The notes beneath the pieces were generated by a model. It was not told where the DNA came from and did no database searches. It worked only from the letters and a program-made list of their open reading frames with translations. This document shows, piece after piece, positions 35,859-43,521 of a stretch of DNA of 64,000 nucleotides (position 1 is the stretch's first letter; each line of letters opens with the position of its first letter). The stretch is from contig NZ_JACGZW010000004.1 in assembly GCF_014145675.1 (NCBI RefSeq), positions 434,001 through 498,000 on the forward strand. The letters are read 5' to 3'. Source of the stretch: Amycolatopsis dendrobii (GTDB taxonomy: Bacteria > Actinomycetota > Actinomycetes > Mycobacteriales > Pseudonocardiaceae). The position numbers were made by a program, and so were the translations under genes.

Positions 35859-37160
35859 ATGGGCCCGGTGCAGACGCTGCACGAATTCGCGCTGAACCTG
35901 CTGAACGACCCGCAGTCGCTGGCGGACTACAAGGCCGACCCGCAGGGGGTGCTCAACGGCGCCGGCCTCGGCGAGCTGAACCCGTCGGACGTGCAGGACA
36001 TCATGCCGCTCGTCATGGACAGCGCCCCGCTGCCCGCCGTCCCGGCCGTTCCCGCGGTGCCGGGCGTCCCGGCCGCCCCGAGCATCCCGGCCGTGCCGGG
36101 CGTGCCCGCCGCGCCGAGCATCCCGTCCGCTGACCTGGGCGGCGCCTTCGACCAGGCGAACGCCGCCGCCGAGCCGGTGGCGCACCAGGCGGGCGAGGGC
36201 CTCGGCGGTCTCGCCGGCGCCCTGCCGAACCTGAGCCCGGTCTTCGAGGGCGTCAGCAACGTCGCGGACGCGACCGGCCTGAACACCGTCACCCACGGCG
36301 CGCTGGGCGCGGTCTCCGGCGTGCTGGACCACGTCGCCGAGGCGACCCACTCGGTCCCGGTCGTCGGCCCGATCGTCGACGCCGCCGCGATCGACACCCA
36401 GAACACCGTCAACGCGGTGGGCGAGCACGTCTTCGACGGCAAGCTCGTCGGCTCCGCGGTGGACGCGACCACCAACCACCTCGGCGACGCGCTGACCTGG
36501 AAGGCCGTCGTGGCCGAGTCCGGCAAGCTCCCGGCGGTCGGCGGTCCGGTCAGCGGCATCGTCGAGGACGTCCGCCAGGGCGGCTCGCACCTGCTGGGCA
36601 CCGTCAACGAGGCGATCGGCTCGACCCCGGTCGGCGTGCACGACAACGACCTCCGCGCCGACCTGACCCAGGCGACCGGCGACCTGACCCAGGCCGGCGA
36701 CCTGTCCGGCACGCTGGACCACGTCGCCGGCGCGGTCCCGGGTCTCCCGGCGGTGCCGGGTGCGGGCGAGCTGCCGCAGGTTCCGGGCGTCGGCTCGCTG
36801 CCGCAGGTCGGTTCGCTGCCGCAGGTCCCGGGCGTCGGTTCGCTCCCGCAGGTTCCGGGCGTCGGCGAGCTGCCGCACGCTCCGGCGCTGCCCGCCGCCC
36901 CGAACGCGGGTTCGCTGACCCACGCGATCGAGGGTGCGACCGCGCACGCGCCGGCCGTCAACGCGGCTGCTCAGCACGTCACGAGCACCGTTCAGGACGC
37001 CGTCGAGACCGGCACCCAGCACGTGTCGGCCGGCGACCTGCCGGAAGCCGCGCACGCCGCGCCGCTCAACGAGGTCCAGAACCACCTGCACGACGTGGCG
37101 GGCGGCCTCGAGTCGCACGCGAGCAACGTGCACCTGGACAGCCTGCACCTGGGTCACTGA
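35859..37160 (+). CDS. IniB N-terminal domain protein with Pro/Val repeats
   Basis: The 433-residue, Ala/Val/Gly/Pro-rich protein starts with an IniB-type domain (TLHEFALNLLNDPQSLADYKADP). Two low-complexity blocks follow: PAVPGVPAAPSIP repeats near residue 55 and LPQVPGVGS repeats near residue 300. The middle is Ala-rich and probably helical. There is no signal peptide or membrane helix. In mycobacteria IniB belongs to a cell-wall-drug-induced operon, but iniA/iniC are not adjacent here. Highly biased synonymous codon use suggests strong expression. It ends inside the convergent SDR gene by seven bases. Confidence 0.75.
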   Translation: MGPVQTLHEFALNLLNDPQSLADYKADPQGVLNGAGLGELNPSDVQDIMPLVMDSAPLPAVPAVPAVPGVPAAPSIPAVPGVPAAPSIPSADLGGAFDQANAAAEPVAHQAGEGLGGLAGALPNLSPVFEGVSNVADATGLNTVTHGALGAVSGVLDHVAEATHSVPVVGPIVDAAAIDTQNTVNAVGEHVFDGKLVGSAVDATTNHLGDALTWKAVVAESGKLPAVGGPVSGIVEDVRQGGSHLLGTVNEAIGSTPVGVHDNDLRADLTQATGDLTQAGDLSGTLDHVAGAVPGLPAVPGAGELPQVPGVGSLPQVGSLPQVPGVGSLPQVPGVGELPHAPALPAAPNAGSLTHAIEGATAHAPAVNAAAQHVTSTVQDAVETGTQHVSAGDLPEAAHAAPLNEVQNHLHDVAGGLESHASNVHLDSLHLGH

Positions 37161-37960
37161 TCTTGGCGCGCTAAGGGTTTTCCCGCCGCGGGCTCGGACC
37201 GGTCACGGTCCGGGCCCGCGGTGTTTTCTGTGCCGGGCAGCAGCGACAGCACCAGGTCGCTGTCCCGGAAAAGGCCGCCGGTCGGGGCGCCGCCCGGCAA
37301 CGTCGCGGCCCACACCACGCCGCGGGCGCTTTCGCGTGCCGGGCGGGCCGTGTCCTCGTCGCCGCGTTCGGGATGCGTGGCGGTTTCTCCTGGATCGACG
37401 GCGTTGACGAGGATCGGCGTGTTCCGCAGCGCCGAGGCGAGTACGCCGGTCAGGGTGTTCAGCGCGTGTTTGGCGAAGGAATGCGCCGGAGCGCGCAGGC
37501 TCGCCCCGAGGTCGAGTCCGGTGGAGATCTGGAGCGCGGAAACGCTGGAAACATTGACGATCCGGGCGGCCGGAGCGGCTTTCAGCGAAGGAAGCAGCAA
37601 CTGCGTCAACTGCCACGGGCCGAGCACGTCGATGTCCAATGCGGACTGGACGGCGGGCAGATCGGCGTCGAGCGCGGACAGCGTGGCGAAATCGACGGCG
37701 TCACTGGCATTGTTGATCAACACGTCGAGGCGGCCGAAGGTTTCGGCCACATAGCCGGCGGCGGCGGTCATGGTGGAGAGATCGGTGAGGTCGAGCCGTA
37801 ACGCCGTGGCGTCCGGGAGTCGCGCGGCAAGGGATTCGGCTCGGGCCAGGTCCCGAGCGGTGAGGATTACGTGGTAGTCCTGCTCGGACAGCAGCCGGGC
37901 GACGGCGAAGCCGAGGCCGGCAGCGCGGCTGGTTCCGGTGATCAGGGCGGTTTTCGACAC
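37154..37960 (-). CDS. short-chain dehydrogenase/reductase, MFS-linked
   Basis: The 268-residue SDR has the cofactor motif TGTSRAAGLGFAVARLL, NNAS, and the catalytic Ser in VNVSSVSA. The expected YxxxK is replaced: the aligned segment reads HSFAKHALN, so Tyr is Phe while Lys is kept; catalysis may be weakened. The GTG at 37960 follows the MFS stop by 13 bases, so they form one operon. The C-terminal tail runs through the terminator stem and overlaps the IniB-like gene end by seven bases, suggesting that the tail was extended by loss of an earlier stop. Confidence 0.8.
   Translation of the reverse strand: MSKTALITGTSRAAGLGFAVARLLSEQDYHVILTARDLARAESLAARLPDATALRLDLTDLSTMTAAAGYVAETFGRLDVLINNASDAVDFATLSALDADLPAVQSALDIDVLGPWQLTQLLLPSLKAAPAARIVNVSSVSALQISTGLDLGASLRAPAHSFAKHALNTLTGVLASALRNTPILVNAVDPGETATHPERGDEDTARPARESARGVVWAATLPGGAPTGGLFRDSDLVLSLLPGTENTAGPDRDRSEPAAGKPLARQDQ
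37186..37221. terminator. 16-bp terminator shared by convergent genes
   Basis: Arms 37186-37201 (CCGCGGGCTCGGACCG) and 37206-37221 pair with one G-T type mismatch around GTCA; TGTTTT follows on the plus strand. It ends the IniB-like transcript and lies inside the last codons of the SDR gene. Confidence 0.7.
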
Positions 37961-37973
37961 TGCGTCGCTCGTT

Positions 37974-39404
37974 TCAGTGGGCGGTGTGTTTCGGGAGGAA
38001 TCCGACGAGGGCCAGCGCCACGAGGTAAAGACCGGCACAGAGGCCGAAAACCAGTTCAGCGGCAGGGATCCAGGACGGTGTGGCAGCGGGTCCGACGCGG
38101 GCGAAGAACACCGTGCCGAGCGCGGCGACGCCGATGGCGCCAGCGAATTGCTGCGCGGCATTGAGCATTCCGGAACCGCTGCCGACTTCTTCTGGCGTCG
38201 CGTCGCCGAGGATGAAATCGAAGAGCGGAATGAACAGCAGACCGGAACCGGCACCGGTGATGAAGAGGGCGGGGGCGAGCTGCCAGCTGGTGATGGCGGC
38301 GCCCCAGTGCGCGATTGACCACCACAGGACAAGCAGACCGGCGACCGCGCTGACCAGTCCTAAGTGGAGGGACGCACGGCCGAGTTTCGCGGCGAGGACA
38401 GCGCCGGACACCAGGGTTGCGATCGCGGTGCCGGCGGCCCAGGGAAGCAGGGCGAATCCAGATTGCAGCGGCGTCCAGCCGAGACCGGATTGCAGCAGCA
38501 GATTCACGACGAGCACGAATCCGCTGAGCGAGGCGTAAAACCCGCCGGTGATCAGCAGGCCGAACACGAAGCCGCGCTTGGCGAACAACGACGGCGCGAT
38601 GACCGGGTGGCTGCTGCGGCGTTCAGATCTGGCGAACAGGACGAAGGCGACCACGCCGGCGGCCATCAGCACGTACGTCCAAGCGGGCCAGCCGAGTTCG
38701 CGGCCCTGGATGAGCGGGACGATGAGCAGTGCCGACGCGGTGGTGAGCAGGCCGACGCCGCGCAGGTCGAGGCGGGCGTCGCGGTCCTCGCCGCTGTGTC
38801 GCGGCAGCACACGCAGGGCGAGCAGCCCGGCGAGGACGCCGAACGGGACGTTGATCAGGAAAATCGAGCGCCATTCGCTGCCGAACAGGTTCAGGTGCAG
38901 CAGCCATCCGGCGAGGATCGGACCGGCGACGGTGGCGAGGCCCATGATCGGGCCGAACGGCATCAGGGCCTTGCGCAGCTGGTCCGGCGGGAAGACGACC
39001 TTCACCAGCGCGATGCCCTGCGGGATCATCGCCGCGCCGAACAGGCCCTGGAACACGCGGGCCCCGATCAGGAAGCCGGGGCCGGGGGCGAGGCCGCAGG
39101 CCAGCGACGCGAGGGTGAAGCCGGTCATGCCGAGCAGGAACAGCCTGCGCCTGCCGAGCCGGTCGCCGAGGCGGCCGGAGGTCACGAGGCCGAGCGCGAA
39201 CGCCGCGGTGTAGGCCGACAGCACCCACTGCAGGGTCATCGGCCCGCCGCCGAGGTCGGCGCGGATCGAGGGGCCGGCGAGGGCGGCGACGCTGGTGTCG
39301 ATCAGGTCCATCAGGTCGGCGATCACGACGACCGCCAGCACGAGCCACGTCTTGACCAGCGGAAGCGGCTCGGCGCGAGGGAACGAACTAAGTTCAGTAG
39401 TCAC
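37974..39404 (-). CDS. MFS drug efflux pump, DHA2 (EmrB/QacA) family
   Basis: The 476-residue protein has about 14 hydrophobic segments, the N-terminal DLMDLIDTSVAALAGPSI motif of DHA2 pumps, and GRLGDRLGRRR between helices 2 and 3. These pumps exchange protons for cationic or lipophilic drugs. The GTG at 39404 has no ribosome site; the transcript may be leaderless. One operator copy lies inside codons 4-7 and another directly before the start, so the divergent TetR represses it tightly. The SDR follows in the same operon. Confidence 0.9.
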   Translation of the reverse strand: MTTELSSFPRAEPLPLVKTWLVLAVVVIADLMDLIDTSVAALAGPSIRADLGGGPMTLQWVLSAYTAAFALGLVTSGRLGDRLGRRRLFLLGMTGFTLASLACGLAPGPGFLIGARVFQGLFGAAMIPQGIALVKVVFPPDQLRKALMPFGPIMGLATVAGPILAGWLLHLNLFGSEWRSIFLINVPFGVLAGLLALRVLPRHSGEDRDARLDLRGVGLLTTASALLIVPLIQGRELGWPAWTYVLMAAGVVAFVLFARSERRSSHPVIAPSLFAKRGFVFGLLITGGFYASLSGFVLVVNLLLQSGLGWTPLQSGFALLPWAAGTAIATLVSGAVLAAKLGRASLHLGLVSAVAGLLVLWWSIAHWGAAITSWQLAPALFITGAGSGLLFIPLFDFILGDATPEEVGSGSGMLNAAQQFAGAIGVAALGTVFFARVGPAATPSWIPAAELVFGLCAGLYLVALALVGFLPKHTAH

Positions 39405-39434
39405 GAACTAAGTTCTAAATGACGAACTAAGTTC
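39385..39434. promoter_or_regulatory. three identical TetR operators, GAACTAAGTTC
   Basis: The perfect palindrome GAACT-A-AGTTC occurs at 39385-39395, 39405-39415 and 39424-39434, centre spacings 20 and 19 bases, about two helical turns each. The first is within the MFS coding start, the second abuts it, and the third sits between a TGACGA (-35) and TATAGT (-10, 39444-39449) of the TetR gene. Confidence 0.85.
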
Positions 39435-39443
39435 GTGTCAAGC

Positions 39444-39449
39444 TATAGT
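39444..39449 (+). promoter_or_regulatory. -10 element of a leaderless tetR promoter
   Basis: TATAGT ends seven bases before the ATG at 39456, so transcription should begin at or next to the start codon, giving a leaderless mRNA. The third operator copy lies in its spacer. Confidence 0.6.
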
Positions 39450-39455
39450 GACGCC

Positions 39456-40178
39456 ATGCCCGCCGCCCCACGAGAGCGCCGCGCCGCCCGGCACGCGTCC
39501 GCCGAGGCCGCGCCGAAGCCGCGGAAAGAACCCATCACTGTCGACCGGATTACCGACGCCGCGCTGCAGGTCGTCGCGACCGAGGGCTACGACGCGCTGA
39601 CCGTCCGCCGGGTCACCGCCGTGCTCGGCACCGGACCGTCGTCGCTGTACGCGCACATCGTCAACAAAGAGGACCTCGACGATCTGCTCATCGGCAGGCT
39701 CTGCGCACAGATCGAACTGCCCGAACCGGACCCGGCGAAGTGGCGGCAGCAGGTCCTGGACGTCTACGGGCAGATCCGCGATCTGTACCTGAAGTACCCC
39801 GGCGTCTCCCGCGCCGCGCTGGCGATGGTCCCGACGCACCTGGAGACACTCCGGATCAGCGAAGGGATTTTCGCGATCCTGCTGGCCGGCGGCATCGAAC
39901 CGCGGACCGCCGCGTGGGCGCTGGACTCGCTCACGCTCTACGTCACCGCGTATGCCTGGGAACGGTCGCTCGTCCAGCAGCGGCAGCAGCACGGCGACGA
40001 GTGGGTGCTCAGCCAGGAGGAGCTGATGGAGCGGTTCAGCGCGCTGCCGGAGGAGAAGTTCCCGCAGACGCGGCGGTACGCGGCGGAGCTGACGGCCGGC
40101 GCCGGACATGACCGGTTCGCCTTCATGGTCAACCTGATCACGCGGAATCTCGCCGACGGGGCAGCGGAAGGTGCGTGA
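39456..40178 (+). CDS. TetR family repressor of the MFS pump
   Basis: The 240-residue protein has a TetR HTH (VRRVTAVLGTGPSSLYAHIVNKEDL at about residues 50-74) and a TetR_C-type ligand domain (MVPTHLETLRISEGIFAILLAGG). It is divergent from the MFS gene with three identical operators between and on the two starts, the classic tetA/tetR arrangement. The ATG is selected because it fits a leaderless transcript from TATAGT; a GTG 21 bases upstream is less likely. Confidence 0.9.
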   Translation: MPAAPRERRAARHASAEAAPKPRKEPITVDRITDAALQVVATEGYDALTVRRVTAVLGTGPSSLYAHIVNKEDLDDLLIGRLCAQIELPEPDPAKWRQQVLDVYGQIRDLYLKYPGVSRAALAMVPTHLETLRISEGIFAILLAGGIEPRTAAWALDSLTLYVTAYAWERSLVQQRQQHGDEWVLSQEELMERFSALPEEKFPQTRRYAAELTAGAGHDRFAFMVNLITRNLADGAAEGA

Positions 40179-40229
40179 GGGGAAAGCACCACGGGCGGAG
40201 GTGCCGGGTGTGCTCGCCTGGGGCGCTGG

Positions 40230-41027
40230 CTAGCGGGGCTCCGGGATCGCCGGATCGCAGCAGCCGGTCATCCGGGGCAGTTCGCGGTTGACCTCGGCCA
40301 GTTCGGCGGCGACCGCGTGGCACGGTTCGCACGCCGCGAGGTGTCCGGCGAGGACTCCGGCCCGGCGCGCGGGCAGGGTGCCGCGCAGCCACGCGCCCAT
40401 GCGGCGGCGAACTTCCTGGCACTGCGGCAATTCCGCGTCCGGCACCTGGACTTGCAGGTACGCCTGCCGCAATCCTTCGCGGGCGCGGCGGGCGAGCACC
40501 GCGACGCCGTTCGGGGAAACGCCGAGCAGCGGCGCGAGTTCCGCCGGAGTGTCGCCTTCGGCGGACATCCGCCACAACACCGTTCGCCAGCGGCCGGGCA
40601 GGGTCCGGTAAGCCGACCACACGAGACGGTCTTCGGAACGCATGACGGCGAGTTCGTCAGCGCCGCCGTCGAGAGTTACGGGTTCCGGAACTGTCGCATA
40701 GAGATCGATACGGTTTTCGTAGCGGCTCCATCGTGCGAAGAGATTTCGCATAGTGGCCACGAGATACGCCGGCGCGTTCGATTCCGGGCCGCCGCCCGCC
40801 GCGACCGTGCTGAGCACGCGCGCGAAGGCTTCGGCGACCAGGTCGTCGCGTTCGGCTTGCTGGCGCACCAAACCGGCGGCCACGCGGCGCATCAGCGTGA
40901 CGTGCCGCCGGAACAATTCCCCGCCGGCCTGGCAATCTCCGGCACGTACAGCGGCGAGGAGTTCGGCGTCGGTGCGCTCGTCCTCGTTCGCCTCGGCGGC
41001 CAGCGTGCTGCCCAGTGTCGCGTCCAC
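40230..41027 (-). CDS. ECF sigma factor with C-terminal zinc-finger anti-sigma-like tail
   Basis: The 265-residue protein has sigma regions 2 (LFRRHVTLMRRVAAGLV, NLFARWSRYENR) and 4 (LPGRWRTVLWRMSAEGDTPAELAPLLGVSPNGVAVLARRAREGL), then a tail with HLAACEPCHAVAAEL. The HxxxCxxC pattern is that of zinc-binding anti-sigma (ZAS) domains. Activity is probably controlled in cis instead of by a separate anti-sigma. The GTG at 41027 has GGGAGGT six bases upstream. It stands alone; no obvious partner gene follows. Confidence 0.88.
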   Translation of the reverse strand: MDATLGSTLAAEANEDERTDAELLAAVRAGDCQAGGELFRRHVTLMRRVAAGLVRQQAERDDLVAEAFARVLSTVAAGGGPESNAPAYLVATMRNLFARWSRYENRIDLYATVPEPVTLDGGADELAVMRSEDRLVWSAYRTLPGRWRTVLWRMSAEGDTPAELAPLLGVSPNGVAVLARRAREGLRQAYLQVQVPDAELPQCQEVRRRMGAWLRGTLPARRAGVLAGHLAACEPCHAVAAELAEVNRELPRMTGCCDPAIPEPR

Positions 41028-41239
41028 CGTGCACCTCCCACCGGACTGGTCCACACCTCGTCACGCGGGACTACTGAAAGTAACTGGTACAGCAGTGTAC
41101 TCCATATGCCGCCGAGGATCCGGCAGTCGGCGGTGCGATTCCGCGCCGGTCGCCGCTGTCAGCCGAATGGGGAAGTCGTGGCCGGTCAAGGACATTTCGT
41201 TCGGCCGCCGACTGTCCGAAGTGGACTATTGACGGACGG

Positions 41240-41743
41240 TCAGGAAGATTTTCCGGCCAATTCGGTGAAATAGGGCGTCATCGCCGGGTGGTAGTCGGCG
41301 AAGTCCGGCCGCGGCGTGCCGTCGAAGGCGGCGGTGAGCATGTCGAGGTAGTACTCCCAGCCGGGGCCGGCTTCCGGGATCTTGTCCGCGGAGTCCAGGT
41401 GGTGCACCAGCCGGAGTTCCGTTGTCGCGTCCCGGGACTCGAGCAGCATCTCCATGCGCCAGGCGCCGGATTCGTCGGTGGACGAAACAGCCAGCCGGCG
41501 CGGCGGCTCGCAGGCGTCGACGCGGAGGTCCATCCAGGGCTCCTCCTCTTCGAACAGCATCTGGACGCGGATCATCCGACCGGGTGTCGCGTCGCCCTCC
41601 CAGGGGCCGAACCAGCGCGCGGTGCGTTCGGGTTCGGTGATCGCGGCCCACACGTCGTCGATCGGCGCACGGAAGATGCGCGGCAGGACGAGGTCGATGC
41701 TGTCGGCGAGGCGGTGCGCTCTCGCGGTGGGCACGGGTTTCAT
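41240..41743 (-). CDS. SRPBCC/AHSA1-like protein
   Basis: The 167-residue protein has the START/Bet v1-like layout: FRAPIDDVWAAITEPERTARWFGP at the front, and a final helix GWEYYLDMLTAAFDG. Such proteins bind hydrophobic ligands in a cavity; the ligand is unknown. Its ATG overlaps the ArsR stop by four bases. An ArsR-SRPBCC operon is a common pairing in actinobacteria, in which the SRPBCC protein may sense or modify the inducer. Confidence 0.85.
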   Translation of the reverse strand: MKPVPTARAHRLADSIDLVLPRIFRAPIDDVWAAITEPERTARWFGPWEGDATPGRMIRVQMLFEEEEPWMDLRVDACEPPRRLAVSSTDESGAWRMEMLLESRDATTELRLVHHLDSADKIPEAGPGWEYYLDMLTAAFDGTPRPDFADYHPAMTPYFTELAGKSS

Positions 41744-42096
41744 GCGGTGTGTTCCTCTCCGGCGGAGGTGCCCCGGCGGCGTTCGCGGCGGGTGCGGTGG
41801 ACCTCGGTCTCCAGCGCGTCGAGCCGCTGCTGCCAGGCAGGCGGGGCGAGAAGCTGGGTGAGCCAGGCGGCGAGTTGAGCGAAGCCCCGCGGGTCGAGGG
41901 CGTAAAACCGTTGCCTGCCCACGAGTTCGTCGCGCACCAGTCCGCTTTCCCGCAGTACGCGCAGATGGCGGGACACCGCGGGGCGGCTGATGGCGAAGCG
42001 CGCGGCGATCTCCCCGGCGGGCAGGCGCTGGTGTTGCAGGAGCGCCAGGATGTCCCGGCGCACCGGGTCGGCGATCGCGCTGGCGGCCAGGTCCAC
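41740..42096 (-). CDS. ArsR family regulator
   Basis: The 118-residue protein has the ArsR winged HTH (AGEIAARFAISRPAVSRHLRVLRESGLV, then RDELVGRQRFYAL). Metal-binding Cys pairs of the metal-sensing branch are absent, so it probably does not sense a metal. It precedes and overlaps the SRPBCC gene. A perfect 8-base inverted repeat lies eight bases before its GTG, so it is likely autorepressed. Confidence 0.9.
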   Translation of the reverse strand: MDLAASAIADPVRRDILALLQHQRLPAGEIAARFAISRPAVSRHLRVLRESGLVRDELVGRQRFYALDPRGFAQLAAWLTQLLAPPAWQQRLDALETEVHRTRRERRRGTSAGEEHTA

Positions 42097-42103
42097 GGCG
42101 AAA

Positions 42104-42123
42104 GCGTAACCCAGCGGTTACGC
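42104..42123 (-). promoter_or_regulatory. ArsR operator candidate
   Basis: GCGTAACC-CAGC-GGTTACGC is a perfect inverted repeat directly upstream of the arsR start. The minus-strand TTACGCT could be a -10 for a leaderless transcript, which the repressor would cover. Confidence 0.6.
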
Positions 42124-42137
42124 GTCGGGCAACCGGC

Positions 42138-42500
42138 TCACGGCCAGGTCGACGCGCCGCCGCGGCGTTTGCGGACCGCTTTTCCGGTGCCGGGCGGGAA
42201 ACCGTGCTTGGTGAGCCGGACTTCGGCGAGTTCGTCGGCGCTGGTGACGGTGAGGAACAAGCTCAGCAGCAGGCTGATCAGCAGCGCGGCGACGATCATC
42301 CCGGCGGGCATCGGCGTGACGAGGGTGAGGACGACGTAGCCCGCGATCAGCCAGGGCAGCGCCTCGGCGAAGATCCGGAACGCGAAGCGCAGCACCCAGG
42401 TTTTCGCGGTCGCGTCGTACAGCACCCACTCGCGGTACTCCTCGGGGAGTACTCCGCCGTAGACGTAGTGCAGCCAGCGCACCGGGCCGGGTCGCTTCAT
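42138..42500 (-). CDS. DUF5313-like small membrane protein
   Basis: The 120-residue protein starts with PGPVRWLHYVYGGVLPEEYREWVLYD, typical of the DUF5313 family, has two membrane helices (ALPWLIAGYVVLTLVTP and MIVAALLISLLLSLFLTV) and a basic C-terminal tail. Function is unknown. It lies 20 bases downstream of the ECF41-type sigma gene in the same direction and could be co-transcribed with it. Confidence 0.75.
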   Translation of the reverse strand: MKRPGPVRWLHYVYGGVLPEEYREWVLYDATAKTWVLRFAFRIFAEALPWLIAGYVVLTLVTPMPAGMIVAALLISLLLSLFLTVTSADELAEVRLTKHGFPPGTGKAVRKRRGGASTWP

Positions 42501-42520
42501 CCCCGCCGGGTACCCCGGGC

Positions 42521-43387
42521 TCAGGCGGTGTACGCCCCGAGCTTGGCCGGGTTCATCAGCCAGAACACCCGGTGGATGCCCTCGGCCGACGCCGACACGG
42601 TCAGCACCGCCGTGACGGTTCCGCTGTGGCTGACCACCGCCGCGGGTTGGCCGTTGACCTCGCTCCAGCGCACCTCGGTGCCGGACCAGAACCGGCTGGC
42701 GAACGCACGGACGTACTTCGCCACCGTGACCGCGCCGACCACCGGGATCCGCGTCGCGCGGACCGCGCCGCCGCCGTCGGAGTAGCTGACGACGTCCTCG
42801 GCGAGCAGTTTCTCCAGCGTCGCCAGGTCGCCGGAGCGCGCGGCGTCCACGAACGCGCTCAGCAGCCGCCGTTGTTCGGCCGGTTCGACGGGTGCCCGGC
42901 GTTCCGCGGCGAGGTGCTTGCGCGCCCGGCTGACCAGCTGGCGCGCGCTCACCTCGGTGGTCTGCACGATGTCGGCGATCTGCTGGTACGGGTAATCGAA
43001 CGCCTCGCGCAGCACGTACGCCGCCCGTTCCGTCGGCGGCAGCTTCTCCAGCAGGAACAGCACGGCGACCTCGAGCGCGGCGGCGCGTTCGGCGCCGAGC
43101 TGCGGGTCGGCGGAGGTGTCGACCGGTTCGGGCAGCCACGGGCCGACGTAGGTTTCGTGCCGGGCGCGCGCGGTCTGGCTCGCGGTGATGGCCAGCCGGG
43201 TCGTGGTGGTGGCGAGGAACGCGCCCGGATTGCGGACGGCCGAACGATCGCAGGTCTGCCAGCGCAGCCAGACGTCCTGCACCAGGTCCTCGGCGTCGGC
43301 GACGCTGCCGAGCATCCGGTAGGCGATCCCGAACAGCCGCGGCCGGACCTGTGCGAACACCGAGGCGGCCTCGGCGATTTCCTCCAT
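42521..43387 (-). CDS. ECF41-type (SigJ-like) sigma factor with SnoaL-like tail
   Basis: The 288-residue protein has sigma regions 2 (RLFGIAYRMLGSVADAEDLVQDVWLRW) and 4 (LPPTERAAYVLREAFDYPYQQIADIVQTTEVSARQLVSRARKHL), then a SnoaL-like C-terminal domain (DLATLEKLLAEDVVSYSDGGG) that regulates activity in this group. No anti-sigma gene is needed. The ATG at 43387 follows AGGAAGGA; an upstream ATG at 43420 has no ribosome site. The divergent oxidoreductase and its promoter are the classic ECF41 neighbourhood. Confidence 0.9.
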   Translation of the reverse strand: MEEIAEAASVFAQVRPRLFGIAYRMLGSVADAEDLVQDVWLRWQTCDRSAVRNPGAFLATTTTRLAITASQTARARHETYVGPWLPEPVDTSADPQLGAERAAALEVAVLFLLEKLPPTERAAYVLREAFDYPYQQIADIVQTTEVSARQLVSRARKHLAAERRAPVEPAEQRRLLSAFVDAARSGDLATLEKLLAEDVVSYSDGGGAVRATRIPVVGAVTVAKYVRAFASRFWSGTEVRWSEVNGQPAAVVSHSGTVTAVLTVSASAEGIHRVFWLMNPAKLGAYTA

Positions 43388-43442
43388 CAGCGGCGCGTTC
43401 CTTCCTGGTCCGGCGGGCATTCGCGAGCTTAGCGGGCAGGGG

Positions 43443-43469
43443 TGTCACAAATCGGCGCGCTGTCCGGTC
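43443..43469 (+). promoter_or_regulatory. ECF41-type promoter
   Basis: TGTCACA (43443-43449), a 16-base spacer and GGTC (43466-43469) lie 52 bases before the oxidoreductase start. The -35 matches the published ECF41 element exactly; the -10 differs by one base from CGTC. Confidence 0.65.
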
Positions 43470-43521
43470 CTGATTGGCGACGCTCGCGGCGGCCGCCGCG
43501 GCGGAAACGGAGGGAACGAGC

